Origin: Eonycteris spelaea
Lineage: Eukaryota; Chordata; Mammalia; Chiroptera; Pteropodidae
Reading direction: 5' to 3'
Assembly: GCA_003508835.1 (NCBI GenBank)
Contig: PUFA01000007.1
Location: 18,003,001 to 18,067,000 of the forward strand
Length of the DNA: 64,000 nucleotides
Below are positions 1-10,850 of this stretch, piece by piece. The notes under the pieces were generated by a model. It ran no database searches. It worked only from the letters and a program-made list of their open reading frames with translations, and was not told where the DNA came from. Every line of letters begins with the position of its first letter. Position 1 is the first letter of the stretch. The position numbers and the translations under genes were made by a program.

Positions 1-466
1 AAAGGCTTTCTTTTATTTTATTCACCATATACATTCACATTATTCTGACAGAAGTTTTAGAAACCAACAACAACAAAAAATTTGTGAAATTTAATTTCTA
101 TACTCTACTGAAAGGTAAAACAAGTAAAATAAGACATTATAAATTTGAAATTTTAAAGGTCTCCTCTGGACCCCTTTAAAATTCACTTCTTAAAAAACAC
201 TCACTTATCAAATTAAAAAATTTGAAAATAGCTAGTACCTGGCAAACAATAGGTATTTTAATAAATATTTGAAAGAATGTATTCACAGAAAAAAAAGTTG
301 GTTACAGAAAAATAAAATTTAGTAAGAAACAGTAAGATAAACTTTGTGGTCTCACCATAATCTATAATTATGTTTACAGCAGCATATTACGGACCTGCAT
401 TAATTTCTTCTTCCATTAATTAAATATTTTAATTTTAAACTTCTCAAAAAAATTTACCCAGAAGCT

Positions 467-474
<8 letters not shown>
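1..474. other. AT-rich intergenic DNA, no gene
   Basis: No gene-like feature is visible. Around 236-285 there is a short stretch resembling the 3' end shared by L2/MIR elements (a run like TAATAAATATTTGAA followed by GAATG), too short to call. Unique AT-rich sequence otherwise. Confidence 0.5.

Positions 475-503
<29 letters not shown>
475..503. repeat. poly(A) tract, A29
   Basis: Uninterrupted run of 29 adenines. It could be a decayed retroposon tail, but the sequence on its left has no recognisable element and there is no target-site duplication, so it is called only as a homopolymer. Length is likely to vary between individuals. Confidence 0.9.
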
Positions 504-505
<2 letters not shown>

Positions 506-514
506 TTGACTAGT

Positions 515-965
515 TGGACTAGTTGGACTCCAGCCTTTCCAAACAAGCCCCGTGCCTAACATACCTCTCTGCCTGAGACCTATATAATCGCTGTCCACTC
601 TGCGTGAACAGCAGTTCCCCTGATCATCACATCGCTTGCCCTTACATCTACTCAGATCTCTGCTCAAGGTCATTTCTTCAGAAAGGTTTATCCTGGCTAG
701 CTATAAAAAAACAAAAAACAAAACAAAGCAACAACAACAACAAAAACACTCTCATCAATCTTTATCCACTTACTCTGCCTCTTTTTTAATGGAAAACTGA
801 TCCCTCACAATATCTGATGATTTATTTGATTTAGTTATTTTCCTAAAATTTATGCTCCATGAGAGCAGGGACCTTGTCTGTTGTATACACTGCGCTCTTC
901 TACTTCTTGGAACAACTGACTTATGATGTATAGTCAGTACTCAATAGATATGCACTGATTTTGAT
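515..965 (+). repeat. L2 LINE, 3' end
   Basis: Landmarks of the L2 3' region occur in order: a TCTGCTCAAGGTCA-like block, a pyrimidine-rich middle, GCTCCATGAGAGCAGGGACC near 853-873, then an ACTCAATAGATATG-type end. A CAA-rich stretch at 703-750 looks like a simple-sequence expansion inside it. Old and heavily diverged, non-functional. Confidence 0.8.
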
Positions 966-1046
966 GAATCCATTATGATCTCCATCTTGATGTTCTTTAT
1001 CATTTTAAAATTTTATTGTGTTTTTTACACTGTTTCACATTTGCAT

Positions 1047-1096
1047 TCTGTCTGTCTGTCTATCTATCCATCTATCATCTATCATCTATCTACCTA
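1047..1096. repeat. (TCTG)n/(TATC)n microsatellite
   Basis: Tetranucleotide tract starting with TCTG units and passing into imperfect TATC/CATC units. Confidence 0.8.
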
Positions 1097-1274
1097 TGTA
1101 TTTATCAGCTATCTATAAGTTTAAAACTAATGGCAACAAAACAACCTCTTTGGTTTATGTCTTAAATTATTTTTTCTGTAAATCATTTTATATAACATTG
1201 TCTTAATTTGGGGAATATTTAATTTTCAAGATGGCATACCTTTGAATTTTTAACATGTTTCTGGCTAGTATTTT

Positions 1275-1405
1275 CTTGTGAACTTGAGCAACAATCTCCC
1301 TGAACTCACCTGTAAAAGAGAGGAAACTACTTTTGCCTTGCAGGTTTTTTTTGAAAGGATTTATTAGAATCATGATTTTATGTAAGGCTGCTAACACAGT
1401 GATTC
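1275..1405 (+). repeat. MIR SINE fragment
   Basis: The core of a MIR is readable: TGAGCAA..., then CTCACCTGTAAAAGA, CTTGCAGG, a GGATTTATTAGAATCAT block and GCTGCTAACACAGTG. This matches the MIR order (TTGGGCAA, TCATCTGTAAAAT, GTTGTGAGGATTAAATGA, GCACAGTG) in the plus orientation. Confidence 0.6.
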
Positions 1406-1689
1406 CCATCTGCTTTGCCATAATCATGTAGGACCTGTTGCCGTTTATTACCTAAGAGGATACTCACAGTGAGTAAGGTAATGATTGCCTGAGGACATGA
1501 GACTGAAAGGTAGATCACAGGCACCAGGTGCTTTTCATTTGTTTCTTAGCTTTTGCATCATTTATATTATTTCTAAGATAAAATTTGAAGTCTATGTGAA
1601 GACTTGAATTAGAAATAAGAAGCTCACAACTGGATTTCTTCTTTATTGTTCCAAGCTCTACACCTGTTACTCAGATTTATCCAATGTGT
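1406..1689. other. Unique AT-rich DNA
   Basis: No repeat landmark or gene signal is recognised here. Confidence 0.4.
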
Positions 1690-2100
1690 TCTTGAGAATA
1701 TTCTCTGTATTTGTTGTTCCTTTTATTACCTCACATACTATCCCTATGGGGCCTTTGCACTTAGTGCTCTCTTTTCTGAGAATGTTTTTCTCAGATAACT
1801 ACATGGCTCACTCCTTAATCTCCTGTGCTCTTCCCTCAAATATCACCTTAACAACGAGGAAACTTAACTATCTGCTCCATTCCCCATCACAGCATTTCTC
1901 TCTATCTTCCCTTCATTCTCTCCTTACTGTTAGAACCCTATAAAATATTACACATCTTTCTATTTGTTAAGCCTACCTTTAATCCATCTATATCATAAGC
2001 TTCATGATGACAGGGACCCTTGTTCACTACTGTGACACCAGCTTCTAGGACAGTGCTGGCAAACTAAGAGCTGTTAAATAATAATCTGTCAAATGAATGG
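1690..2100 (+). repeat. L2 LINE, 3' end
   Basis: L2 landmarks in plus orientation: CCTTTGCACTTAGTGCTCTC (the GCCTTTGCACATGCTGTTCC region), the CTCAAATATCACC block, GCTTCATGATGACAGGGACC and CTTCTAGGACAGTGCTGGC just before the end. The 85-codon open frame at 1,686-1,943 lies within this relic and is not a gene. Confidence 0.85.
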
Positions 2101-2539
2101 AGAGATGAAATGAATCATAGTTTTAATGTAGAACGGGAACCAAAACTGTGTCCAAGAACAAACACCATCATTGCTCTCAGAGAGTTTCCAATATGGTAGG
2201 AGGTTAATATTAAATAATAATTACAAACATGATGGGTTTACAGCCATCGATCCAAATACACTAAGTGACACTATAAGATGTCCAATTCAGGCTATCTTCC
2301 CCCATATCTAGGGCTTGAAGTTTTCATATGAAATGAAACTATAGGTAGGGAGAAATGTGAGAGAAAGGTGAAGAAATGTTGAAAAGTTTTTTTCTCCACA
2401 GCCAAGGTGGGAGAAAAAAAATTCTCTCTCCCAGCTAAGGCTGTAAGGCAATATAGATCAACACATTCATATGTAGGATGGAAGAATATATAAACTAAGG
2501 AACAGATGAGCCTTTTGGCAGAAAACAATATGAGTTAGA
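2101..2539. other. Unassigned intergenic DNA
   Basis: A section at about 2,150-2,280 is faintly like the antisense L2 segment downstream of the GGAGCTTACAGTCTAG landmark, but too diverged to call. The rest is unique. Confidence 0.3.
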
Positions 2540-2735
2540 AACCCAAATGTTCTTATGTATTAACTGGGTGACCTCAGCAAGTTATTTAAACTCATATATC
2601 AAAGCATTCATTGGCAAAATGAAGAGAAAGGTAGAATCCACCTCATCATCTTTCTGCAAGGATAAAGTGAGAACATTTAGGTAACATATTTAGCATAGTT
2701 TTTAAACACACATGAGTGATTAGTGCTATTACTTA
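2540..2735 (+). repeat. MIR SINE
   Basis: Plus-strand MIR with ACTGGGTGACCTCAGCAAGTTATTTAA (the splice of TGTGTGACCTTGGGCAAGTTACTTAA), then GGCAAAATGAAGA and the AAGGATAAAGTGAGAAC block. Diverged but unambiguous. Confidence 0.75.
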
Positions 2736-2874
2736 GTAAATTGGGTTTTTTTTTTAGATACCCCTGCCTCCAAAACAGATTAAGGGAAAATTTTTTTAAA
2801 GTATAAATTTAAAACTAGTAAAGTCAGGATGAAGACTATGTATTATGGAATAAGATGAGATAGATATTATAGCT

Positions 2875-2958
2875 GCTTGTCCTATAGCTACCCACCTCTT
2901 ACATCTTTCTAATGGGTCCTTGAATTGGTATGGCAATGCATCTGGCTATATTTCCCAG
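2875..2958 (+). repeat. 84-bp local duplicate, copy A
   Basis: Aligns without gaps to 4,161-4,244 with 77 of 84 positions identical. The similarity ends abruptly on both sides. Copy A runs into the LTR-like repeat; copy B does not. Confidence 0.85.
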
Positions 2959-3345
2959 ACTCCCCTGCATTTCATTATTTAATTAAATTCTAACCAATGG
3001 AATAGAATTTTCTGGATGAAATTTTTTGGAAGGCACTTTATAAAACAAAGAATGGCTCAGCTTTAATATGACTTCTAATTTACATCCTTCCACTACCTTC
3101 TTTCTGGAACCTAGGCAGGTCAGCTGCAACCTTACCATCCATCTACTAACCATGGGTGGCCTTAAATGTTTAAGTTCTGAACTAAGATTGTCAGAGCAGA
3201 AAGACAGAAAGCATCTGATTCTCTGATGGTATCAAGGAACTAACTGTCTTATAGCCTGAACTACCACCTCCTGATTTCTCTAAAAGGGGAGTTTGGTTAC
3301 TTTTTATTTATTTAACCACTTCTTAAATCTCTGTTTCTTATAGTC
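2875..3345 (+). repeat. Ancient LTR-like interspersed repeat, copy 1
   Basis: Follows a familiar mammalian repeat: TTTCCCAGACTCCCCTGCA, CTAACCAATGGAATAGA, then AGCAGAAAGACAGAAAG, TGATTCTCTGATG and a TTTAACCAC...TGTTTCTTATAG end. Two other copies are at about 10,370-10,680 and 49,560-50,030. I recognise the consensus but cannot fix its family name by eye; LTR class is my best guess. Confidence 0.5.
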
Positions 3346-4160
3346 AAAAAACAAACAAACAAACAAATTAAAAAAATTACAGAAATGAGATAATTATCCT
3401 AAATCAATTTAAAAAAAGAGTCTAAGACAATCTATTGCATTTATACATAACTAAGCTCTCAACTTTCAGTAGCCATTAAAAAGGAATATGGTGAAAAGAG
3501 ACTGTGAAAGATTATAAAATTCTCATGAACTAATAAAAAATAAACTCCAATCTGTATACTGTTAAATATATTCCAGTCATTAGAATCCAAAAGAATGATT
3601 TCATGAATTTTTTGTAGGGGGATATATGATGTCATGATTGGTATTTTTGATACTTTTTTGAAAATATAAATTAATCTCCCTATGTTTATTTCTTAAAGTG
3701 AATATTGGCAAAAAAAATGTAAATTGTATATAAGGACTATGAAAATACTTCTCTAGAAAAGGCAAACCCACATCATTTTCTAAATGTCTGACCTGATTTG
3801 GAAGTAGAAATGAAAGAATGAAGACGAAAGAACAGTTTGCATGAATCCTTACACTCTTCCAAAATGAATCATCACAGCCTAGCTGCACACTGAAGCCAAA
3901 CATCAATAATTTTGATATTAACCTTGTTGTGAAGTACCTGAAACAGAAGCACACAATTTTAGTAAATAAAAGGTGACCCACAAGTGCTCAATTTTTGGAG
4001 TGAAGTGACAACTGTAGCCATTTGGTTATAAGAATAAAGTGCTCACTCAGAAAGAGCGTCACCTGTGTATACCCCAAGGTGAACCAAGAGGGTTTCTGGA
4101 GGTAGGACTCAAAAAACATCGATTAACCAGATTGGAGTTGACTCAAATGATTTAATAAAT
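3346..4160. other. AT-rich intergenic DNA, no gene
   Basis: A short (CAAA)n tract lies near 3,350-3,372. A 126-codon minus-strand frame at 3,601-3,981 has no recognisable domain and its product looks like translated AT-rich DNA. Confidence 0.4.
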
Positions 4161-4244
4161 ACTTGTCCTATAACTACCCTTCTCTTACGTCTTTCTAATG
4201 GGTCCTTGAATTGATATGGCAATGCGTCTGGCTATATTTCCCAG
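4161..4244 (+). repeat. 84-bp local duplicate, copy B
   Basis: Partner of 2,875-2,958, with seven substitutions and no gap. The bases before and after do not match the flanks of copy A, and the expected next block of the LTR-like repeat is missing. Confidence 0.85.
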
Positions 4245-5204
4245 TCATAGCTATCGACACCATAAAGCGTCAAGAAGACTTTGGCCTATAGGATTTCTAA
4301 AGCAGGAACTACATCTGCTCACCTTGACTATAAAAAATAACTCTTATTTGGCTTATATATGTCTATTTAATTATCTATTATTGTCAGCTAGGAGTGGTAC
4401 TGAGGAATCAATACTAGATATGGAAAACTAAAGTAAGAAATTGGAGTGTCAATTGTGTATTTAAATGATGCTCTGCTAGTTAAGAAAGGGAGATTTTTGC
4501 CAGGGAAAGGAGTCCTCTCTTAAATATGTAAAGCAAGAGAATTCAGAGTAGAAAAGTTGACAAAGACAGGGCAGCCTTAATTTACATGTCAGCCGTAATA
4601 TCTGTCTTACAAGACTATTTACTTGGTAACTCAATGACATTCCTTAAACTTGTTACCGTAGCAACTACCACATGACGCATCAGGTTCCAAGATACAGAAT
4701 ACCTTCCTGCAAGAAACAAAAGCACCATCGATGTCTCAGAGAAACTTTCCCATTTTGAGGAATGCTGATGGTGTGAAAGAAAGGTGTTAGCCCTGATTCA
4801 CTGGATTTTTCTTTTTAATTTCTGCATTCTAGTAGAGTGTCAACAGAACTTTCAATATTTTTTCCTCCCAATTATCACTTCACTGTCTTTTTTAAAAATG
4901 TTAATTACCTAAATATTATCTTTCCATTAAAGCTGCTAGAAAGCTTCCTTCAAACTCAACCTACCTTTACAATTTAATTTTCAAAAGAATTCCTTTTGAG
5001 GACTCTAGACTCGTTTAGTTTTTCATAAACGGTATTTCATGGATCACCAGTATCAATCATTGTGATGCTTTGTTAAAACTGTAAATTCTTTAGTGCTGAT
5101 CAGACTAACTTAGCCAACATATTTGGGGTAAGTCATGGAAATTTGTATTTCTGTAAATTTAAACTATTGCTGTGTTTTTTATATGACTGTTATTGTCATA
5201 CCTT
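4245..5204. other. Unique intergenic DNA with an X-box-like site
   Basis: No repeat is recognised over most of this stretch. It contains the RFX-type site at 4,652-4,665, listed separately. Confidence 0.4.
4652..4665. promoter_or_regulatory. RFX X-box-like site
   Basis: GTTACCGTAGCAAC fits the RFX X-box pattern GTNRCC-N(0-3)-RGYAAC at every fixed position. A TGACGCA sequence (CRE/AP-1-like) follows at 4,673-4,679, seven bases downstream. RFX proteins bind such half-site pairs as dimers. Occupancy is not known; this is a motif match only. Confidence 0.35.
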
Positions 5205-5625
5205 TGTTTCTTTGCTAATGCACTTTTTCACCTTGAATATTCCTCCTTAATTCCAAGGGTATAAATACCACTCAAGGCTTAACTCAACTATCATTCTCTT
5301 AAAAAAAGATCATGTCCCACCAAGAAATTACAAACTCTACTACTTTTTACTTAATTTTCCTAATTTCTGCTTGCTTTTAAACAATGTTTAGATGCTTTAA
5401 TATACATATTAGGGACCTCCTCTCTCTTTGCACTTCCATTGAATTTCCTGTAGATTTTTATTACAATCCAGCTATCGCATTACAATATTAGAGTCATAGC
5501 ATCTCTTTTACTGGTTAGGCTACTCTGAGGGTAGAGATCATATATCTATCTATTCATGGCTGTGCCCAACTGGCTACAACATACAGACGTCAAAAATGTT
5601 TATTTCATTGACTCATATATAATAA
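5205..5625 (+). repeat. L2/L3-type LINE fragment
   Basis: Pyrimidine-rich sequence with ATATTCCTCCTTAATTCC, TTTGCACTTCCA, GGGTAGAGATCATAT and a GTTTATTTCATTGACTCA end, which is the order of the CR1/L2 3' region in plus orientation. Highly diverged. Confidence 0.55.
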
Positions 5626-5629
5626 TAAT

Positions 5630-5870
5630 TAAAATAACATATCAAAAACTTACATAAGATTATTGAGCATTAACTCACTCCAAATTCAGAAGAACTGTGA
5701 GTTAGTTAACTATTAATACCTCTATTTTTCAGATCACAAGACTCAGCCTTGGAGAAGTCGAGCCACCTGCCTTTGACACTAGATAAACAACTAGTAAGTT
5801 ATATATTAGGATTTAAAAAATGAGCTGTGATAGAAACCCAAAATTTAGCCACTAGGTCTAGTGCCTTTTT
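5630..5870 (-). repeat. MIR SINE
   Basis: Antisense MIR: TTATTGAGCATTAACTC, ATACCTCTATTTTTCAGAT (from the CCATTTTACAGATGAGG landmark), then a CTAGTAAGTTATATATTAGGATTT region and a GTCTAGTGCC end. Confidence 0.65.
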
Positions 5871-6334
5871 TGCTTAAGGGACCATGAACTAATAATCTTT
5901 ATTTTAACTTCTCTCTTTTGGACATGAGTGAAAATAGAGATATACAGGAGGAGTATTATGCCACAGAGTTTCAACCTTAACAAATGAAATTAGCACCCAG
6001 AACTTAATCTCTCCCCATGACTCTACTAGCATCATATAAAAATCCAATATTGGGCATAAAAACAAACAAAAAAAGCAATAGCACTCAACAAAAAAATCAT
6101 ATCTCTTCTCCGTAATTTTTTTAACCTATAAAATAGACAACTTGAATTGCATGATCCCAACCTATAATCCTGCTCACAGGAATAGAACACTTCTTCCCAA
6201 TTATATATATATATATGGCCTAGAGAGGCTATGGCTCAACCTGGTGGATCATTATAGAAAAGGATTCCTTGTTAATCAAAATATTCTAGGGTTTCCTTAT
6301 TTTACTTAGAGCAATTGCTACGATATTATTAATA
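5871..6334. other. Unique AT-rich DNA
   Basis: Only a short (TA)n run near 6,204-6,217 is visible. No gene or repeat family is recognised. Confidence 0.4.
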
Positions 6335-6780
6335 GTCTACAAAGACTCATCTATTCACCCCATCTCTCTCCCCTTCTCTAATACTCACTCCATTCCACAA
6401 TGGTTTTGATGCTATGCTTTCAACTCGGGGCCTATGAACTGGCTATCCCTTAGACCTGTAATCTCTCCTTCCAGGTAGATAGAGCTCCCTTTCTCATCTG
6501 CCGCAATGTCATCCTCTTACTGAGAACTGCCTTGAACATCTTATTTAAAATTGCATATATATACACTATATACCATCTTGATGACACTATTTTAGTATTT
6601 CTCTTATCATTTTTATTATAATTAACTTATTTATTTTACTTTTCCATCCCAATAGAACATGAACTCCAAGGTCAGGAAATTTTTTTGTGTTTTGTGCTCT
6701 GTTATATCACCAGCACCTAGAATAGTGCCTTGTACATAAAGGACCCTCAATATTTGTTGACTGAGTGAACAAATGGAAAA
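6335..6780 (+). repeat. L2 LINE, 3' end
   Basis: Plus-strand L2 with AATAGAACATGAACTCCAAGG, CACCAGCACCTAGAATAGTG and CCTCAATATTTGTTGACTGA, the diagnostic 3' end of L2. Upstream, CTCCATTCCACAATGG and TTTCTCATCTGCC are compatible with earlier L2 blocks. Confidence 0.85.
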
Positions 6781-7559
6781 TTACTCATCTATTTTTTCCA
6801 TCTAATTCACTAAATGACACTATTCATTGATGACTATTAGGCACAATTCTAGTTGCTGAAATTGTCTTAATGTTTTTTTAAAGACATCAGAACTTCAAAT
6901 AATTTACCCATTCTGGCCAACACATAAACGTGTTGTGTCCACGTGAAAAGTATTACTCTTTTAAGTTAATAAAGGAGAAATAGTTATTTTTTAAAAATCG
7001 AGTGTCAAAACTTAGACTCTGAACATTTACTCCAGCTTCAAAAGTATGTCCTAAAATCAGTCTTGTGTCAGCACAATCAAAAGAAAAAAAAATTGGATAA
7101 CTTTAAGTTTTTGTATATCATGAGATTTGCAGGTTATTAGGCTAAATTAGCTCTGGTTGCCTGAAGCATGTCTTAGCTAACTGCAGCTATCCCCAAGCAT
7201 TACTGCAACTAATTCTCAATGCCATGCTTTGAGGAACATAAAGAAATCAGCAAAATGCAGAGAGCCCCGTTCACAATGATAAAATGCATGAGGAGACCAG
7301 ATCGGGAGGAAGATCCATCAAATTAGAAAACATATGACCTGAAATACCACAAATTACTGAGGGAGAAGTTTCTTCTCTGTAGATGTTAAACAAGAACAAC
7401 AAAGAGAAAGAGGCTATTATTCTAATTGTGTAATGGAGTACTATTTTTAAAAGCACTCTGATTTTATATATGTGAGAATCTACATTAAGCAAGACTGCTT
7501 TTTAACTTGTGGGGAAAACTAGCATTAGAAGCCAAAATGGATTTTTTCAAGCCACTCTT
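6781..7559. other. Intergenic DNA, nothing recognised
   Basis: No gene, RNA gene or assignable repeat. A minus-strand frame at 7,271-7,492 has no recognisable domain. Confidence 0.4.
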
Positions 7560-7760
7560 TTGTGTAAATGGATTCCTAACTGATAGTAGAAGGGGCCATG
7601 AAAGACGGCACCGGGACGATCTTCTTAGTGAATAACTGGGATGTATTACATTTTGCTTTTATGGGAGAGAGTGGAAGGAATTTGCAGGATATGCATGGCG
7701 TGATCGCCACAGGGGAATACTTTCATTAAACTGGGAGGGGAAACACAACAAAAAATGTTT
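7560..7760. other. Unique block with retained CpGs
   Basis: Slightly GC-richer than its surroundings, with several CpG dinucleotides (GACGG, CACCGGGACGATC, GGCGTGATCGCC). It contains the inverted repeat TGGCG-TGAT-CGCCA at 7,696-7,709. No repeat family is recognised, so it may be a non-coding element under constraint, but nothing here proves this. Confidence 0.25.
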
Positions 7761-9480
7761 AAGTCTTTGAGATAGTGAAATACAAACCTTATTCTCTTTA
7801 GATTGGAAACAGTCTCAAAAATAAATGCAATGTTCCAGAACTATTGGCAGGGAAGCTCAAAGGAGGCACCAGGCTTTTGTGGAAAACCATGGACCAGAAG
7901 TCATGACCCTGGGTTTTTGCCCAGGTTTCATAATTACCTTGCTTTTCAAACGATGTTAAGTTACCTTTTGTATAACTTACTTTTTAAGCTGTTACGTGGG
8001 GTTACTGGTTATCCCAAATACATTATAGTACTGATAGTGTTGAATAGTGTCTCTTTAAGATGACATTATTCAAATACCTGTTTGATTGTAGTAGATTTCT
8101 TAGCTACCCAGGAGAGATAGAAACTTCTCAAGGACCCATCTTATCTCAGATCTTTCAAGAAATGTTCCAATCCGTTGTAGAAGCAATAGTATTTTCCAAC
8201 AAGGCTGGTTGTTCAATGTGACCATGTAACATGCTGAATGTGGGAAATGTGGACAAAGAAAGACTGAGTCTAAGGGTGTGGTCTCCTCAAGAGCAGGTGT
8301 ATAGGAGATAGTAGGAAAGCAAGAGGGGTTTAATAAACAAAGATTACCAACAAATCAATGAGGAGTCAGGAATTTCAGACAAGAAACGACAGCAGGGTCA
8401 GAGGGGATAAGGGATAGGATATAAAAGTTAAATAGTCTGGGAGCTCAAATTTTGCAAACACCTGCTTTATAACTTTAGAAGGTGAACTTGATAATGATGG
8501 TGATGGTTGACTAGACTTTTCGGAGAAGCTTCGGAGGTGTCGCTTTTATTTTGAAAGAACTCACTTGGGTATAACCCCATCCTTGTATCTCTCTGCTTCC
8601 TTCTCTCTGGTCTGTAGAGAGGATCTTTCCAAAGGAAGAAATGGTTCGTTTCTCAGTTGTGCTCAGTGTGACCACAGTCAGTAAGAGTGAGCCCCCTCAT
8701 TAGGACTAGGAAGTCCCCAAATATTTCAGATCCACACCGCTAGCCAAGTTTTTATTCTTTTTGGCTCTGCTATGTTAATACCCACATTTGGCTAATAACG
8801 AAAGTGTCATTTAAATGTGCTCCAAACTTTATCATTTTCTTTGGCCAAATTTCTCATGAATTGTCTAGTCTTAAGCATAATCATTTCTCCCTTTCAGTAT
8901 CATTCTCAGGAGATGCCATTCTGATTTAACTCTCTAAAATGTAGTATTTTGGCTTGCCTGCGCCATTCTATTTAAGATTGTGGAACTTTTAGATTGATAC
9001 AGTACTAGAATAAAAATAAGTATAGCGCTTTGATTTTCCAGTTTTGATTTTTTTTTCTTAGCCATACCTATAACCTTAGATACTGAATTATTATCTGCAG
9101 TGTACAACCACTATTTTAGACCAACTCTAAATTTTTCACACACTTTCAAACATATCCTAGTTTTTTTCTCTCTATATTTTTCTCTTTCCTTTGAAATTTT
9201 TCATGATGGAATCACAGCCATATATTCTACAGGCATGCACTGAGTCAGCTGAGCCATCTGTAAAGAAAGACGAAAGACTGTAAGACATGTACAGCACCTA
9301 TAAAACGCAAAAAAAATTCTAAAGAGTCAGATAATGACATCTGTTAAGAACTTAGGTATCCTGTATACTTATTGGTCAAGTATAGAGTGAAGAACAAAAT
9401 AAAACAATAGGAGTTATCAGTTATTAACATCATATAAGTGATATTTTTGATCATGCACAAAGAGCTAATACTATATGTAT
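7761..9480. other. Unique intergenic DNA, no gene
   Basis: No gene or repeat family is recognised. The 86-codon frame at 7,803-8,063 has no known motif. A CpG-containing spot at 8,519-8,543 (CGGAGAAGCTTCGG and nearby GTCGC) is the only local departure in composition. Confidence 0.4.
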
Positions 9481-9486
9481 CTATCT

Positions 9487-9536
<50 letters not shown>

Positions 9537-9564
9537 CATCCATCCATCCATCTATCTACCCATC
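9481..9564. repeat. (TATC)n/(CATC)n microsatellite
   Basis: Long TATC tetranucleotide tract followed by CATC units and a degenerate end. Expected to be length-polymorphic. Confidence 0.95.
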
Positions 9565-9599
9565 ATTTTTTAAATTATTTTTTGACCTAAAATCACCTA

Positions 9600-9725
9600 G
9601 GTAGGCTGCAATTTACTATTTAGTTGTGTTTTATAGATAAAAGTATTGAGACAAACTGCTATTACATAGCATGCCAATTTCAATTATGGAAACAAGCTAT
9701 ATCTGGTCTATCATATGCTGTTTTG
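9600..9725 (-). repeat. MIR SINE fragment, weak
   Basis: The antisense order GTTTTATAGATAAAAGTATTGAGAC then ATTACATAGCATGCCAA resembles MIR's CCATTTTACAGATGAGGAAACTGAGG and CACACAGCTAG landmarks. Strongly decayed. Confidence 0.35.
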
Positions 9726-10369
9726 CGGATCTTTAAATATATATTTGTAAAATGTCAATATGTTATACTTATTTAATCCTATTTTTATTATATACAGAAC
9801 TATCTTAATTTTTCTTATGTACAATACTGAATGACTTTAATGATCAGACTTGTGAAGAACAAAATAGATCTGTCCATGTTTTCAGAAAATAAAAGCATAT
9901 TCTATCAAAAATTATGACTCTATGCTAGCCTCAAAAAGTGCCTACTTTCAACCATCAAAGGTTATGTCAATTCCCTTCCATGTTCCACTTGGCTGTGTTT
10001 TCTAAAACATCTCTGACCCTCTTATGTAAAATTAACTGTTAGCTCATGATTCAGTGATTCTTTAATATCCTGATACAGGTAGTTACAAAGCCACTCACTA
10101 TAAAACAGGGAAATAAAAACATCTCTTTACAATTATTAAGTCATTTTACTTCTTTTACACATTTTAAGAGTTTCCATATTATTAATTATCTTGTTTAAGC
10201 TAAAAGAGAAAGCATTGAAATAGAAACATTTCAGTAAAACCTCACTTTTTTAAAGCTCAAATTAAAGGATAAAAACACATGTACAATTGCAATGTGCAGC
10301 AGACATTCTTAATGGCTATCAGTATTTCTACTTCCTTAATATTAAAAAGTCTAGTTTTTAGCTAGATTC
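9726..10369. other. AT-rich intergenic DNA
   Basis: Nothing recognised beyond AT-rich unique sequence. Confidence 0.4.
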
Positions 10370-10680
10370 TTTGTTGCCCAAACCAAAGATATTTCCCATT
10401 CTCCTTACAGCTATATGTGGCCATATGACTAAGTTACTGGATGCATGTGACTTCTGTGAAATTGCCCTGAAAGTTAGAGACCTATCTTTCTTAATCTTTC
10501 TACATAACGCTGCCTGGAGGTGGATATAATGGCTGGAGTCCTAGCAACTATCTTGGGCCAAAGGATGAGAAGCACAGCCTAGAGATGATGAAGCAGCGAG
10601 CTGGAAAGAGACAGGGTTTCTGAGAGTTGCATTATCAGTGCTGGATTGCTGACATTTGGACTTGAATTTTGATGATTTAT
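10370..10680 (+). repeat. Ancient LTR-like interspersed repeat, copy 2
   Basis: Contains GCTATATGTGGCCATATGAC, TAAGTTACTGGATGCATGTG, GCCTGGAGGTGGATATAATG and GCAACTATCTTGGGCC in the order of a known mammalian interspersed repeat. Same family as 2,875-3,345 by shared block order. Family name not assigned. Confidence 0.6.
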
Positions 10681-10689
10681 ATATATAAT

Positions 10690-10850
10690 GCTTCAGCCTC
10701 ATAACAACACTGTGAGGTAGAAATTAATACCTCTGTTTTACAGTGGGGTATATAAAGTTCCAAGGATTTTAAGTGATTTATGAAAAGGCATAACAAAATT
10801 GAAGGTTTAGAATCGTACTTCCTAGTACAGCTCCAGACTGATTTCTATTA
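10690..10850 (-). repeat. MIR SINE
   Basis: Antisense MIR with CTCATAACAACACTGTGAGG, TACCTCTGTTTTACAG and a decayed AAGTGATTTATGAAAAGGC region corresponding to TAAGTAACTTGCCCAAGGTC. Confidence 0.75.

Noticed and set aside
475..503. A29 as the tail of a processed pseudogene
   Set aside because: No recognisable upstream retrocopy and no target-site duplication.
7696..7709. NFI binding site
   Set aside because: Spacing between TGGC and GCCA is six bases; NFI requires five.
9481..9564. Tandem array resembling a CRISPR-like repeat structure
   Set aside because: Pure tetranucleotide microsatellite without spacers.
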